This document shows, in pieces, positions 1 through 7,781 of a stretch of DNA of 44,156 nucleotides (the first letter of the stretch is position 1; each line of letters begins with the position of its first letter). Source of the DNA: a virus. The stretch covers positions 1 to 44,156 of the IMG/VR virus record IMGVR_UViG_3300039002_000011; one strand, written 5' to 3'. A model generated the notes under the pieces. It was not told the origin of the DNA. It made no database searches and saw only the letters and a list, made by a program, of their open reading frames with translations. The position numbers and the translations under genes were made by a program.

Positions 1-108
1 GATCTTGACACACCTTTCTATGTTGACCCGAGCGGGGGACCGTATGCCGTGGTACAGGCTCCTCCTCTTCATCCTCATTGTTTTTGCGACCTGTTAGAGG
101 TACTCTAA
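1..108 (+). CDS. C-terminal end of a MuF-like minor head protein (partial)
   Basis: Frame 1 is open from the window edge to TAA at 106-108 and encodes 35 residues. The end contains a proline, then HPHCFCDLL. A P-P-L-H-P-x-C-x-C ending is typical of SPP1 gp7 / Mu gpF minor head proteins, which sit near the portal and assist head assembly. The stop overlaps the next start as TAATG, so the two genes are probably translationally coupled. Only the tail is visible, so the family call is an inference from this ending and from the head genes downstream. Confidence 0.55.
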   Translation, partial: DLDTPFYVDPSGGPYAVVQAPPLHPHCFCDLLEVL

Positions 109-719
109 TGACATTGTTCATGGGATCGCCTGTTGCCAGTGAAATTAGTGATATACGGTTTAACCCAAACATCACCCTGGACGGTTGGACCGTAACCTTT
201 AAGGTATCTGGACCGTGGGTAGATAAGAGCTTTTGGAGGGAATTCGAGATGACGATGCCCAACGTGCCTTGGTGGAATAAGGATTGTGAGGATCTTGTCT
301 CGGCATTCCCTTGTGCGATGCCAAACCCAGATCAGTCCTGGCTGGAGTTATGGACGCTCGTTAATGACGATTATCAGGCTCATGGGCAGGCATTCTTGTG
401 GAAGATACCAAATGATGAGGGGATCATAGGAGAGGTTGATCATCTACCATTTAAGTCATGCTGCTTAATGCCGGACGGATCGGTAATGTATGCTGGGATG
501 GTAGGTGGCCACAAAATACCTAAAGAGGAGATCGTTCATCTCAAGCGCCTGGCAATGGCTAAATACCAGGTGTTCGACGGAGAGGGGCGGTTACTGGGCA
601 TGGTAGAAGCCGACAACTCCGAAGAGGCGGAGAGCAAAGCCAAAAAGAACAAGATGAGAACCGATCTGTACGTTCGGGAAGTCCGGTACAGAACAGAGAA
701 CAGGGTACAAGATGATTGA
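108..719 (+). CDS. Short portal-derived protein fused to a small C-terminal domain
   Basis: 203 residues from ATG 108, preceded by AGAGG; an upstream in-frame TTG at 78 has no better signal. Residues about 85-150 resemble the middle of HK97-family portal proteins: an AHGQAFLWK segment (usually GNAYL), a strand-rich stretch, then IPKEEIVHLKR, matching the portal 'ip-eeVlHl' motif. The portal core that should follow is missing. Instead, from residue about 151, AKYQVFDGEGRLLGMV begins a small unrelated domain. A working portal should be about twice this length, so this is probably a remnant or a repurposed paralogue, with the real portal upstream of the window. Confidence 0.6.
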   Translation: MTLFMGSPVASEISDIRFNPNITLDGWTVTFKVSGPWVDKSFWREFEMTMPNVPWWNKDCEDLVSAFPCAMPNPDQSWLELWTLVNDDYQAHGQAFLWKIPNDEGIIGEVDHLPFKSCCLMPDGSVMYAGMVGGHKIPKEEIVHLKRLAMAKYQVFDGEGRLLGMVEADNSEEAESKAKKNKMRTDLYVREVRYRTENRVQDD

Positions 720-957
720 AACAACAATCAGAGCCGTTCAGGAGTTCTACGTTTCTTGTGACTGGTGCGGCGCGCAGGTAGCTACACGTCTAGGATCTAT
801 CCCAGCAGCCCGCAAAGAAGCCGAGAGAGTAGGATTCAAATGCCATACATGGAGAAGCGGTCATCCTCATTATCTGTACCGAGAGTGGTGGTGCTGTAAT
901 GTATGCCAACTAGCTAGTAAGGAACCGCCTACGGAGGAGGCTCCTATCAATGGATAA
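712..957 (+). CDS. Small zinc-ribbon protein
   Basis: 81 residues; the ATG overlaps the end of the previous gene by 8 bases. Two CxxC pairs (CDWC near residue 16, CNVC near residue 62) are spaced as in a zinc ribbon, with a tryptophan- and arginine-rich stretch before the second pair. I do not recognise a specific family. It is the first of three consecutive small cysteine-pair genes leading into the DNA methyltransferase, and could be a nucleic-acid-binding accessory protein. Confidence 0.7.
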   Translation: MIETTIRAVQEFYVSCDWCGAQVATRLGSIPAARKEAERVGFKCHTWRSGHPHYLYREWWCCNVCQLASKEPPTEEAPING

Positions 958-1144
958 CGTCTGTCCTCATTGCAATAAACCGGTGCCTCCCAACGAACTG
1001 CATTCGTTCCACATGCATGAAGATTGTTGGATCAACATGCTGCTCCATCATAGGTGCATAGATGATACCATGAAGGGTAGACCTAGGATAAAAATGGAAA
1101 AATCCATGTCCAAATGGATGCAAATAATGGAGGCTCCTAACTAA
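950..1144 (+). CDS. Small CPHC zinc-finger-like protein
   Basis: 64 residues, overlapping the previous gene by 8 bases. It starts MDNVCPHC and has further His and Cys residues (H, H, C near positions 20-36) that could complete a zinc site. The C-terminal part is basic with KSMSKWMQ. No known family is recognised. Its last base is the first base of the next start codon. Confidence 0.65.
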   Translation: MDNVCPHCNKPVPPNELHSFHMHEDCWINMLLHHRCIDDTMKGRPRIKMEKSMSKWMQIMEAPN

Positions 1145-1392
1145 TGCTCCAGAAGCGACCCAAACCGCCCGACCCGCGTAAGTTCAATGAGATCATGGTA
1201 GGTGTTTGCCAACTATGCGGGACGAAAGTAGAGGTAGAAAAGTGGCAAGCCATGCCGCCTACACAGGACTTCGCAGTCGGTAAGCAGCCAGGAGTTTGGA
1301 ACGATCTGTATTACACCGAATGCCCTACCTGTAAAGCCAACTCACCCAGCGGCTCATCTCCGCGCGTTTTCGTTATGAAAAAGCAGGACTAA
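1144..1392 (+). CDS. Small protein with two CxxC pairs
   Basis: 82 residues with CQLC (about residue 22) and CPTC (about residue 60), a zinc-ribbon arrangement. Start and stop codons share bases with both neighbours (TAATG at each end), so the gene is probably read as part of one coupled string from 108 to 2204. Function unknown. Confidence 0.65.
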   Translation: MLQKRPKPPDPRKFNEIMVGVCQLCGTKVEVEKWQAMPPTQDFAVGKQPGVWNDLYYTECPTCKANSPSGSSPRVFVMKKQD

Positions 1393-2204
1393 TGTCTAAG
1401 GTCTACTATAGCCGCCCTGGAGTTATTCTCTACCAGGGTGATTGCCTATCCGTCTTATCCAGGCTAGCGCCAGATTGTGTGGACGCTGTAGTCACAGACC
1501 CTCCGTATGGACAGACCAACGAAGCCTACGAAACCAAAGATTCCATAAGTTACAACATCGAAGTTTGGAAAGAGTGCTACCGTATCTCTCGCCCTGACTC
1601 TTGTCTAGTATGCTTTGCAGGTTCTCCAACCTATCACCGTATTGCCACAGCCATAGAAGCGGGAGGTTGGAGAGTACGCCAAATGTGGGCGTGGATATAC
1701 AAAGATGGAATGATTACGAGTGCATTCCCCAAAGAAGGATTTGACCGGTTGGCTCCAGCCATGACCCCAATCATATTTGCCACAAAAGGTAAAGTCTTGT
1801 TGAATCTACAGAGAGAGGGGAAACCTTGGGAATCGTGGCAACTCCGTAAAGGATCTAGTATATCCACAAGAGCGACAGGGACGGACCGACAAAAAGCGTC
1901 CGGGCATTGGCCTAAGTCTGTAGCGTGTTCACATGGAATAGAAGGTCTGCAATACTTTGTACTATCGAACACAGCTACAGGCAAACGCGGAGAGAAGACC
2001 GGACACCCTAACCAGAAACCTTTATGTCTTATGGAATGGATAGTAGGAAAATTGCCAGGAAACTCCGTACTAGACCCATTCGCCGGAAGTTCTACCACAG
2101 GGGTAGCTTGCCGTAGATATCACAAATTCTTCACCGGTATTGAAGTAAATCAAACCTACCTAGACTTGTCTGTAACCCGTTTCAAAGAACATCTGATCTT
2201 GTAG
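1392..2204 (+). CDS. Site-specific DNA methyltransferase, beta class (N6-adenine or N4-cytosine)
   Basis: 270 residues. Catalytic motif IV is DPPYGQ near residue 36, and the SAM-binding motif DPFAGSSTTG comes near residue 238. Having the catalytic motif first and the SAM motif last defines the beta class of amino-DNA methyltransferases. It would use S-adenosylmethionine to methylate adenine (N6) or cytosine (N4) in a short target sequence, probably to protect phage DNA from host restriction. No restriction endonuclease gene is adjacent, so it looks like an orphan. Recognition sequence cannot be read from the protein. Confidence 0.92.
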   Translation: MSKVYYSRPGVILYQGDCLSVLSRLAPDCVDAVVTDPPYGQTNEAYETKDSISYNIEVWKECYRISRPDSCLVCFAGSPTYHRIATAIEAGGWRVRQMWAWIYKDGMITSAFPKEGFDRLAPAMTPIIFATKGKVLLNLQREGKPWESWQLRKGSSISTRATGTDRQKASGHWPKSVACSHGIEGLQYFVLSNTATGKRGEKTGHPNQKPLCLMEWIVGKLPGNSVLDPFAGSSTTGVACRRYHKFFTGIEVNQTYLDLSVTRFKEHLIL

Positions 2205-2209
2205 CCCTC

Positions 2210-2237
2210 TTGTCCGTACACTAGGCTGAACTATATT
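2210..2237 (+). promoter_or_regulatory. Probable sigma-70-type promoter before the capsid operon
   Basis: TTGTCC (2210-2215) and TATATT (2232-2237) are separated by 16 bases, matching 4/6 and 5/6 of the -35 and -10 consensus. The pair lies in the only gap (2205-2259) before the prohead protease gene and could start the capsid transcript. Confidence 0.45.
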
Positions 2238-2259
2238 AGAACAGTCTAGAGGTACAGAC

Positions 2260-3783
2260 GTGGCTATTGCTGAAGTCTTCCGTGATATTGCTCAACGCCG
2301 CTCACGGGTGGAGAAAGCCCTGCGAACAGGGACGCTCACTCCGGGCGACGGGGCAGCGCTCATGGAAGGTTTTGCCTACATCTACAAGGATGGTCCTGTA
2401 CCGGTCCTGGGTATAGGGCGCAGCGGCTCAGCCGATGTATCTCACGCCAACGAAGAGCAGTATGCCATACCATTTGTAATCACTACCTTGGAAGAGGACC
2501 GGGACGGTGACATAGTTGTACCTATGGGGTGGCATGGGCAGAACTACGCGCGTAATCCTGTTTGGTTCTTCGGACACCAGCAGTGGGAAATCAGCATCGG
2601 CAAGAGCATAGGACCGGACGGTAAACTTTACGTCTTTCCCGAAGAGAAACTCATCAAGTCGGTTTGCTTCTTTGACCAGCATGATGAAGATGCCATGTAC
2701 ATCTATGGCAAGGTCATGCGGGGATACCTCAACGCTACCTCAATCGCTTTTGTACCGATAGACGCCGCTCGCCGGGATAATGAGTACGGCTACGAAAAAG
2801 CCCGGACACACAGTCAGTCTATGATGCCTCTAGGCTGGCTGTTCAAAGAGTGGGACCATACGGAAACGTCTATTGTCGGGGTAGGCTCCAACGCCGGCGC
2901 AATCCGGGACAGCCTGGACAAGGAGTGGATGTACATAACGCCCAAATGCCGTAAAGCTCTTGGGTCGTATGCCGCTCAAGCCAAGGGGTGCTGGAACGGG
3001 TGGTGTCCTTCTCCTCCATGTCAGCCTTGCCAAAAGACCGTTCGCAAAGAAACCCGACCACGGTTGAAAGCGGATAGGGGAAGCCAGTCCAACGCTCCGA
3101 TAGTCTACGAGCCGGGCTTACAGAATCCGCAAGGGGGAAACAAACCGTCTAACTCTTCTACACACCGGGTAGATACCGCCTACGCTCTGGATAAAGCCGG
3201 GGCAACGCCTACCTTCATGACCGGAGACAAGGTAGTTGCTACTCACTCGGCTACCAGTGATATCCCGCTCGATAGGGTAGGAACGGTGGTTGATACCTGG
3301 TACGGAACCGAGTCTCTCCATGACCCGGAGGATGTTGAGGGGGCTCGTGGCGAGTTAACTCCTCCACCGGCTGAGGGAGCCCAGTGGCAACAGCCCGATT
3401 ACGGTCCTTCCTCTCAGGCGCCCGGTGCCCGGCAAGTTCCTCTTACCCAGAAGCCTGGAATGGCTGGCAGTGACGTTACTACTACACCGGCTCCCGGATC
3501 TGGTGAAGGTATCGCCTCTTCCAGCACTCAATACCTGGTTGACTTCGGTGATCGCAAGGTATGGGTCAGTGAGGAGTCTATCGAACAGGCGCCAGCCAAG
3601 GGCGGAGAGGTAAAGCAGGGTGCTGCCGGTACGACTCTTGGACAGGTCATTCTCCCAGGAGATCCGGCGGCTCAATATGCAATTCCTAACCGGCTCAAGA
3701 GGTACAAGACCTCAGATCGGATAGATATTCTTAGACGGCATCAACAGCGCAAATCTCTTCTTGGACCTATGGCGGGGAGTTAA
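2260..3783 (+). CDS. Prohead maturation protease (HK97 / S78 type) with long C-terminal extension
   Basis: 507 residues from GTG 2260, after GAGG. Residues about 65-215 match the caudoviral prohead serine protease: EEDRDGDIV, then VWFFGHQ with the catalytic histidine near 106, YLNATSIAF with the catalytic serine near 161, and EWDHTETSIVGVGSNAGA, the usual end of the domain. The family cleaves scaffold and the N-terminal delta domain of the capsid protein. Normal length is 180-250 residues; here about 290 more follow. These include a cysteine cluster (CWNGWCPSPPCQPC, about 244-257), proline/glycine-rich linkers and two strand-rich patches (near 321-349 and 422-445) resembling halves of a small beta barrel. 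The extension may serve as scaffold. Confidence 0.9.
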   Translation: MAIAEVFRDIAQRRSRVEKALRTGTLTPGDGAALMEGFAYIYKDGPVPVLGIGRSGSADVSHANEEQYAIPFVITTLEEDRDGDIVVPMGWHGQNYARNPVWFFGHQQWEISIGKSIGPDGKLYVFPEEKLIKSVCFFDQHDEDAMYIYGKVMRGYLNATSIAFVPIDAARRDNEYGYEKARTHSQSMMPLGWLFKEWDHTETSIVGVGSNAGAIRDSLDKEWMYITPKCRKALGSYAAQAKGCWNGWCPSPPCQPCQKTVRKETRPRLKADRGSQSNAPIVYEPGLQNPQGGNKPSNSSTHRVDTAYALDKAGATPTFMTGDKVVATHSATSDIPLDRVGTVVDTWYGTESLHDPEDVEGARGELTPPPAEGAQWQQPDYGPSSQAPGARQVPLTQKPGMAGSDVTTTPAPGSGEGIASSSTQYLVDFGDRKVWVSEESIEQAPAKGGEVKQGAAGTTLGQVILPGDPAAQYAIPNRLKRYKTSDRIDILRRHQQRKSLLGPMAGS

Positions 3784-3785
3784 AC

Positions 3786-6700
3786 ATGGAGCGCTGGAAC
3801 AAATCTTTCGGTTCGGTTTTTGATGTACCTATGGAGGCTGAGCAGCCCGTAGGTGCAGAGATGACCGACCGCATAACTGCCAAATATCTGGAATGCCAGA
3901 TCAAGGATTTGTTTAAGAACAGCACTACCGTCCCCTCTCCGCGCATGGGCTCGTTCCTTACTGGACTCAAGCACGTCCTACGTAACTACCAACTCATAGA
4001 GGTAAGGAATTTTGAAGGGGGCGGATTCGATAAAGGAGTAGAGTCTCCCCCCGTTCATGAGGCAATCCAGCTCAACTCCAAACTCTCTGACGCATTCCTT
4101 GTCCAGGGTATGGCGTTCTACGAAGGTGTCCCACCAATCAAGGCGGCGATTCCCCGCAGAATCCATATTGGCAAAGCCTACAAGGACTCTCAAAAGGGAC
4201 AAGGTGCTCACAATGCTACACGGGGCGCCGGAGAGAAGTTCGTTATCAAGTTCTCCCCAACCTGGAATGGACTCCGGGTAACAGTCCTTACCAAAAACTG
4301 CTGTGCTCCTCTGAACGCTAGAATCCTGGCTGATGCGTGGGAGTGGGCTAAAGCGAATAACTTCCTTAAGGGAGAGGCTTTCGCGCTGAGTGGGGAATTT
4401 CTCACCAGAACGCCCGAAAACTGGGAGGACGTAATTCTTGAAGAGACGAACAAGAAAGCCGTACAAAGGACAATCGACCTCTTCAATACGAAGCAACTCA
4501 ACTTCGCAAATAGAGGCGTCATACTTACAGGTCCGCCGGGCACTGGCAAAACGCTGTCAGGTCGTATCATCCGAAACCAAGCCAAAGGTACATTCATCTG
4601 GGTCAGCTCCAGAGACTTTCATTCCTCCGGGTCTGTTGGCGGCATTAGTATCGCCTTTGACATGGCAAAGGAGTTAGCCCCGAGCGTTATCTTCATGGAG
4701 GACGTAGATAACTGGCTTGGACCGACTACGGTTGACCTTCTGAAGACGGAAATGGATGGGATTGGTAGGTCTAAGGGTGTTCTTACCATCCTTACCACAA
4801 ACTTCCCGGAACAGTTACCGGATGCGTTGATAGACCGTCCGGGTAGGTTCCATGATGTTCTTAATTTCGACCTACCATCCCCAAGCGCCAGAAAAGCCAT
4901 GCTTGAGAAATGGCTTCCTTCGGTGTTAGCGAGTCACATTGAAGGGGCTGTGACTAAGACGGCTGGCTATTCTGGCGCTCATGTCTATGAACTGGCGGAG
5001 TTCGCCAAAACTCTGCACGAGCATGATGGGATGCCCGCTGATCAAGCTCTTAACCAGGCATTAGGCAAGGTTCAGGAGCAAAGGGATCTTATTACCCGTC
5101 TACAGTTAGAGGGATCTAACTATAACCCATTACGGCGGCAGAACAGCAGAGGAGAGCTAGTACCAATGCACAAATCTATCAATAAAAGCTGCTGCAATGA
5201 CTGCCAGAATGGTAAAGCCTGTGGCTGTAGCAAAAAGGCAGTGGAGCGGTTGCAGAAAAACATAGGCTACGGTACTCAGGCGGATATCGAAAGTCCGGCT
5301 GAAGGTCCAAGCCAGCTCACTGGACCGGAAACAAAAGACCAACCATCAAGTGACATTGACCCGGACAAAGCTTGTCAGATACTACATGATGGGACCGTTC
5401 ATGGGAAACCTATAACGGACGACCAGCGTAGGATGTTCGGGGCAGCCTGTTCCCGAGCGAAAAAATCCTGGGGCGGGCTCCGCGAGACATGCAAAGCACT
5501 GGTAGAGAAACAGCAAGTCAATGATCGTGCCCGAGATCCGAAAACGGGCGAACCTGGTAAGGGCGGAACCGGGGCTGGAACAGAGGGACAGGGACCGGGC
5601 GCGATAGAAACAGCCGATAAGGTAAAGAAGCCACAGGTAGGGACGCCAGACGTAGAGGCTCCCGGATGGGCAGCCTGTGCGGCATGCCAAGCTACTGGTA
5701 ACTGTCCAGAGTGTGACGGATTAGGAACTGAAAACAACGGGCACGGACCGGACGCCGATTGCCGTAGGTGCGGCGGTGATGGAAACTGCATCGCGTGCGG
5801 CGGTAAGGGAATGATCAAGAAAGGTGATGACACAGTTCGCGTTGACGTTACTGATGCCAAAGACGCGCTAGGAGATATCCCGGCGCAGGCTAATAAGAAG
5901 AGGAATCAAAAGATGAACACGACCAAAGGTCGAAAAGCAGTAGATGAGGGCACAATCGGTGACGTTGACGCGCAAGAGGAGCCGGTTGTCCAGGGTTCCG
6001 GCAAGCCACAGGTAAAGGCATCTGTGGATATGCCATTTAACCCCAAACCTTCCGCTCAAGTACTTGCCGCGCTCTACAGTCACGCCAAGGCAGAAGCCCA
6101 GTACCTTGAGGGCGAACTCCAGAAGATGGACAACGACGGAGTTCGCACGGACCTTCTGGACTACCAGGACAATTTCCCAGGCGGTCCTCTGAAGAGAATG
6201 GAACATTACTCCTCCATTCTCTCCAAATATCACGCCGATCATGACATGGAGAAGCTGGTCAAGGCGCTGGAGACTGACGGCGCCGGACCGGCGGGTGAGG
6301 GAGAGGCACAGTTAGTCAATCAGGGACAGGTCCCACCGGAAGGTGAATTGCCGGCTCAGAGTGCTGCCCCTATGGAAGGTGAGGGTACTCCTCCAATGGG
6401 TGGGGAAGGCGCTCCATTTGAAGGTCTTGAAACTCCTGGGGAAGAGGCGGCTGAAGCGGCTGCCGGCGGTATGCCTCCCAAAGCATCCGTAGATGAACCA
6501 TTCGCCCCTGACCCACGCGCTAGCCGGGCTCCAAGCCAGCAACCTTCTATGGCTGGTGGTAAAGCCTCTGTCGATGAACCGTACAATCCAGGCGGAGGCT
6601 CCACAGGGGTGCGCCGTCCTAGCCAGCAACCTACCCAATACACAGGAGAGTCTCCCGTGGATAACAGCGGAAAAGCCTCTGTCGATGAGCCGTTTGAGCC

Positions 6701-7418
6701 AGATCCAAGCCGAACCGGGATGAAACAGGATTCCAGCGACCCGGACACGGAAGAGATCCTTGAGCGCTACCGTCATCCCAAGAGTGGAAAGATGATGGTT
6801 CGCAAGATCGGTACGGTACGCCGGGCTGGTGATGGAAACCTGTACTACGTCGCGGAGAAGAAGGAACGTACCCCGATGAGTAATCGTGGTGCCCGCCAAG
6901 CGAATTCTGGACTTGGTGGAGACAGCTTCTCCGGTAGCAAGTTGACTGATAGGGGACATAGCCAACACGATAGCGGCACGTCTGGTGATACTTATGATTC
7001 CGAGACGACTTCTGAAGGAACAGAAGATCAAGCCAATACCGGGGCTAACAGCCCTCACGGTGAGTACATCGTGGGCAGCGGTAACGTGGACTGGGGCAAG
7101 AAAGCAGCCAAGTATCAGAACACCGTTACCAAGGCTGCCAAACACTTGTACCATCTGTCCAAGTCGGACGATATCCCGGAAGTCCACAAGTCCGGGCTCG
7201 AATACCATGCCAAGGAACTTGGTGGGATGGGTAAGGATATCGAGCTGACCCTTGCTCAGGCAACCAACAGACCAGCCGATGTTCCAAACGGTCAAGCTAA
7301 GTCGAATGGTCAGACAAACGGCAAGACAGGTAGTGAGCCAGTGGGATCGTTGGTTGAGCAGAAGTTCAAGGCTCTGCAACGGAAGTTCAAACTGATCACA
7401 GGTAACGACCTCAAGTAA
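3786..7418 (+). CDS. AAA+ ATPase fused to zinc module and long disordered, repeat-bearing tail
   Basis: 1210 residues; the ATG lies 2 bases after the protease stop, with GGGGAG upstream. Residues 215-430 form a classical AAA module: Walker A GPPGTGKT (249-256), Walker B VIFMEDVD (301-308), sensor-1 TILTTN (about 334-339) and DRPGRF with candidate arginine fingers (350-355). Residues 1-210 are not recognised. After 440 come a CNDC/CGC cluster (470-481), a GKPITDDQRRMFGA motif (541-554) that recurs in phage structural proteins, and a DnaJ-like zinc module of CxxC and CxGxG units (631-675). A glycine/proline/glutamate-rich tail with four KASVDxPF repeats follows, and the end is helical. Its place between protease and major capsid protein suggests a role in capsid assembly, perhaps as combined motor and scaffold; this is inference. 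Confidence 0.85.
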   Translation: MERWNKSFGSVFDVPMEAEQPVGAEMTDRITAKYLECQIKDLFKNSTTVPSPRMGSFLTGLKHVLRNYQLIEVRNFEGGGFDKGVESPPVHEAIQLNSKLSDAFLVQGMAFYEGVPPIKAAIPRRIHIGKAYKDSQKGQGAHNATRGAGEKFVIKFSPTWNGLRVTVLTKNCCAPLNARILADAWEWAKANNFLKGEAFALSGEFLTRTPENWEDVILEETNKKAVQRTIDLFNTKQLNFANRGVILTGPPGTGKTLSGRIIRNQAKGTFIWVSSRDFHSSGSVGGISIAFDMAKELAPSVIFMEDVDNWLGPTTVDLLKTEMDGIGRSKGVLTILTTNFPEQLPDALIDRPGRFHDVLNFDLPSPSARKAMLEKWLPSVLASHIEGAVTKTAGYSGAHVYELAEFAKTLHEHDGMPADQALNQALGKVQEQRDLITRLQLEGSNYNPLRRQNSRGELVPMHKSINKSCCNDCQNGKACGCSKKAVERLQKNIGYGTQADIESPAEGPSQLTGPETKDQPSSDIDPDKACQILHDGTVHGKPITDDQRRMFGAACSRAKKSWGGLRETCKALVEKQQVNDRARDPKTGEPGKGGTGAGTEGQGPGAIETADKVKKPQVGTPDVEAPGWAACAACQATGNCPECDGLGTENNGHGPDADCRRCGGDGNCIACGGKGMIKKGDDTVRVDVTDAKDALGDIPAQANKKRNQKMNTTKGRKAVDEGTIGDVDAQEEPVVQGSGKPQVKASVDMPFNPKPSAQVLAALYSHAKAEAQYLEGELQKMDNDGVRTDLLDYQDNFPGGPLKRMEHYSSILSKYHADHDMEKLVKALETDGAGPAGEGEAQLVNQGQVPPEGELPAQSAAPMEGEGTPPMGGEGAPFEGLETPGEEAAEAAAGGMPPKASVDEPFAPDPRASRAPSQQPSMAGGKASVDEPYNPGGGSTGVRRPSQQPTQYTGESPVDNSGKASVDEPFEPDPSRTGMKQDSSDPDTEEILERYRHPKSGKMMVRKIGTVRRAGDGNLYYVAEKKERTPMSNRGARQANSGLGGDSFSGSKLTDRGHSQHDSGTSGDTYDSETTSEGTEDQANTGANSPHGEYIVGSGNVDWGKKAAKYQNTVTKAAKHLYHLSKSDDIPEVHKSGLEYHAKELGGMGKDIELTLAQATNRPADVPNGQAKSNGQTNGKTGSEPVGSLVEQKFKALQRKFKLITGNDLK
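6015..6695 (+). repeat. Region holding four KASVD(E/M)P(F/Y) protein repeats inside the AAA+ gene
   Basis: The eight-residue repeat occurs at residues 744-751, 899-906, 926-933 and 963-970 of the AAA+ protein. The last three are usually followed by proline-rich text with a SQQP copy between them. They read as short linear motifs in a disordered tail: either docking sites or protease sites. Confidence 0.85.
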
Positions 7419-7441
7419 GTCCCTACGGAGTGACTCCTGTT

Positions 7442-7654
7442 ATGACAGTCGCAGAACGTGATAGTCAGCTTGTGGAAGAGTCAGACGTTATCACTATAGT
7501 GCGCCGACTCTTAGCACAAGCCAAAAGGGATAGGATCACAGGGAGGTTGACTATCGAGATAGTTTTACGGCAAGGTGGGGTTGCCAGAACGTTCTCCGAA
7601 AGAGAACATAAAGAAGAGGGATGTTCTGTGAAGCTGTACAACCAGGAGAAGTAG
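7442..7654 (+). CDS. Small protein of unknown function
   Basis: 70 residues from ATG 7442, with GGAG 11 bases upstream; an in-frame GTG at 7430 overlaps that signal and is less likely. The protein has an N-terminal charged helix (RRLLAQAKRDR) followed by strands (GRLTIEIVLRQGG). No family recognised. It lies between the AAA+ gene and the leader of the first capsid gene. Confidence 0.5.
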   Translation: MTVAERDSQLVEESDVITIVRRLLAQAKRDRITGRLTIEIVLRQGGVARTFSEREHKEEGCSVKLYNQEK

Positions 7655-7683
7655 GAACTCATTCAAGCTTAGTTTCCCGTCAC

Positions 7684-7733
7684 GCGGGAGGTTCAACGTC
7701 ATCAGCTTGTGCTGACCTCACGAGAGAACCCGC
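7684..7733 (+). ncRNA. Structured leader RNA, copy A (upstream of the first major capsid gene)
   Basis: First of three leaders with one fold. Read 5' to 3': stem GCGGG (7684-7688), bulge AGG, TTC, AA, CGT (7697-7699), CA, hairpin TCAGC-ttgt-GCTGA (7702-7715), CCTC, ACG (7720-7722), AGA, GAA, then CCCGC (7729-7733). The three helices pair GCGGG with CCCGC, TTC with GAA, and CGT with ACG. Copies B and C keep the unpaired letters and change the paired ones in compensating ways. The 3' arm CCCGC is also the left arm of the terminator that follows, so both cannot form together. Family not recognised. Confidence 0.75.
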
Positions 7734-7766
7734 TCAGGCTCAAACAGCCTAGCGGGTATTTTCTTT
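7728..7766 (+). terminator. Intrinsic terminator (possible attenuator) before the first major capsid gene
   Basis: ACCCGCT (7728-7734), one unpaired C, AGGCT (7736-7740), loop CAAAC, AGCCT (7746-7750) and AGCGGGT (7751-7757) make a 12-pair GC-rich hairpin, followed by ATTTTCTTT. It stands only 15 bases before the capsid start and downstream of a leader RNA whose closing stem uses the same bases 7729-7733. It is therefore likely to be conditional. Confidence 0.85.
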
Positions 7767-7781
7767 AGAGGGAGGCCAAAA

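Noticed and set aside
6312-7379. 355-codon open frame on the - strand inside the AAA+ gene
   Set aside because: Opposite a low-complexity coding stretch; the protein text shows no domain and composition explains the lack of stops.
7684-7733. Leader resembling a preQ1-I riboswitch (GAGGTTC start)
   Set aside because: The preQ1-I loop and A-rich tail are absent, and the shared CGY/RCG and GAA parts do not fit that class.
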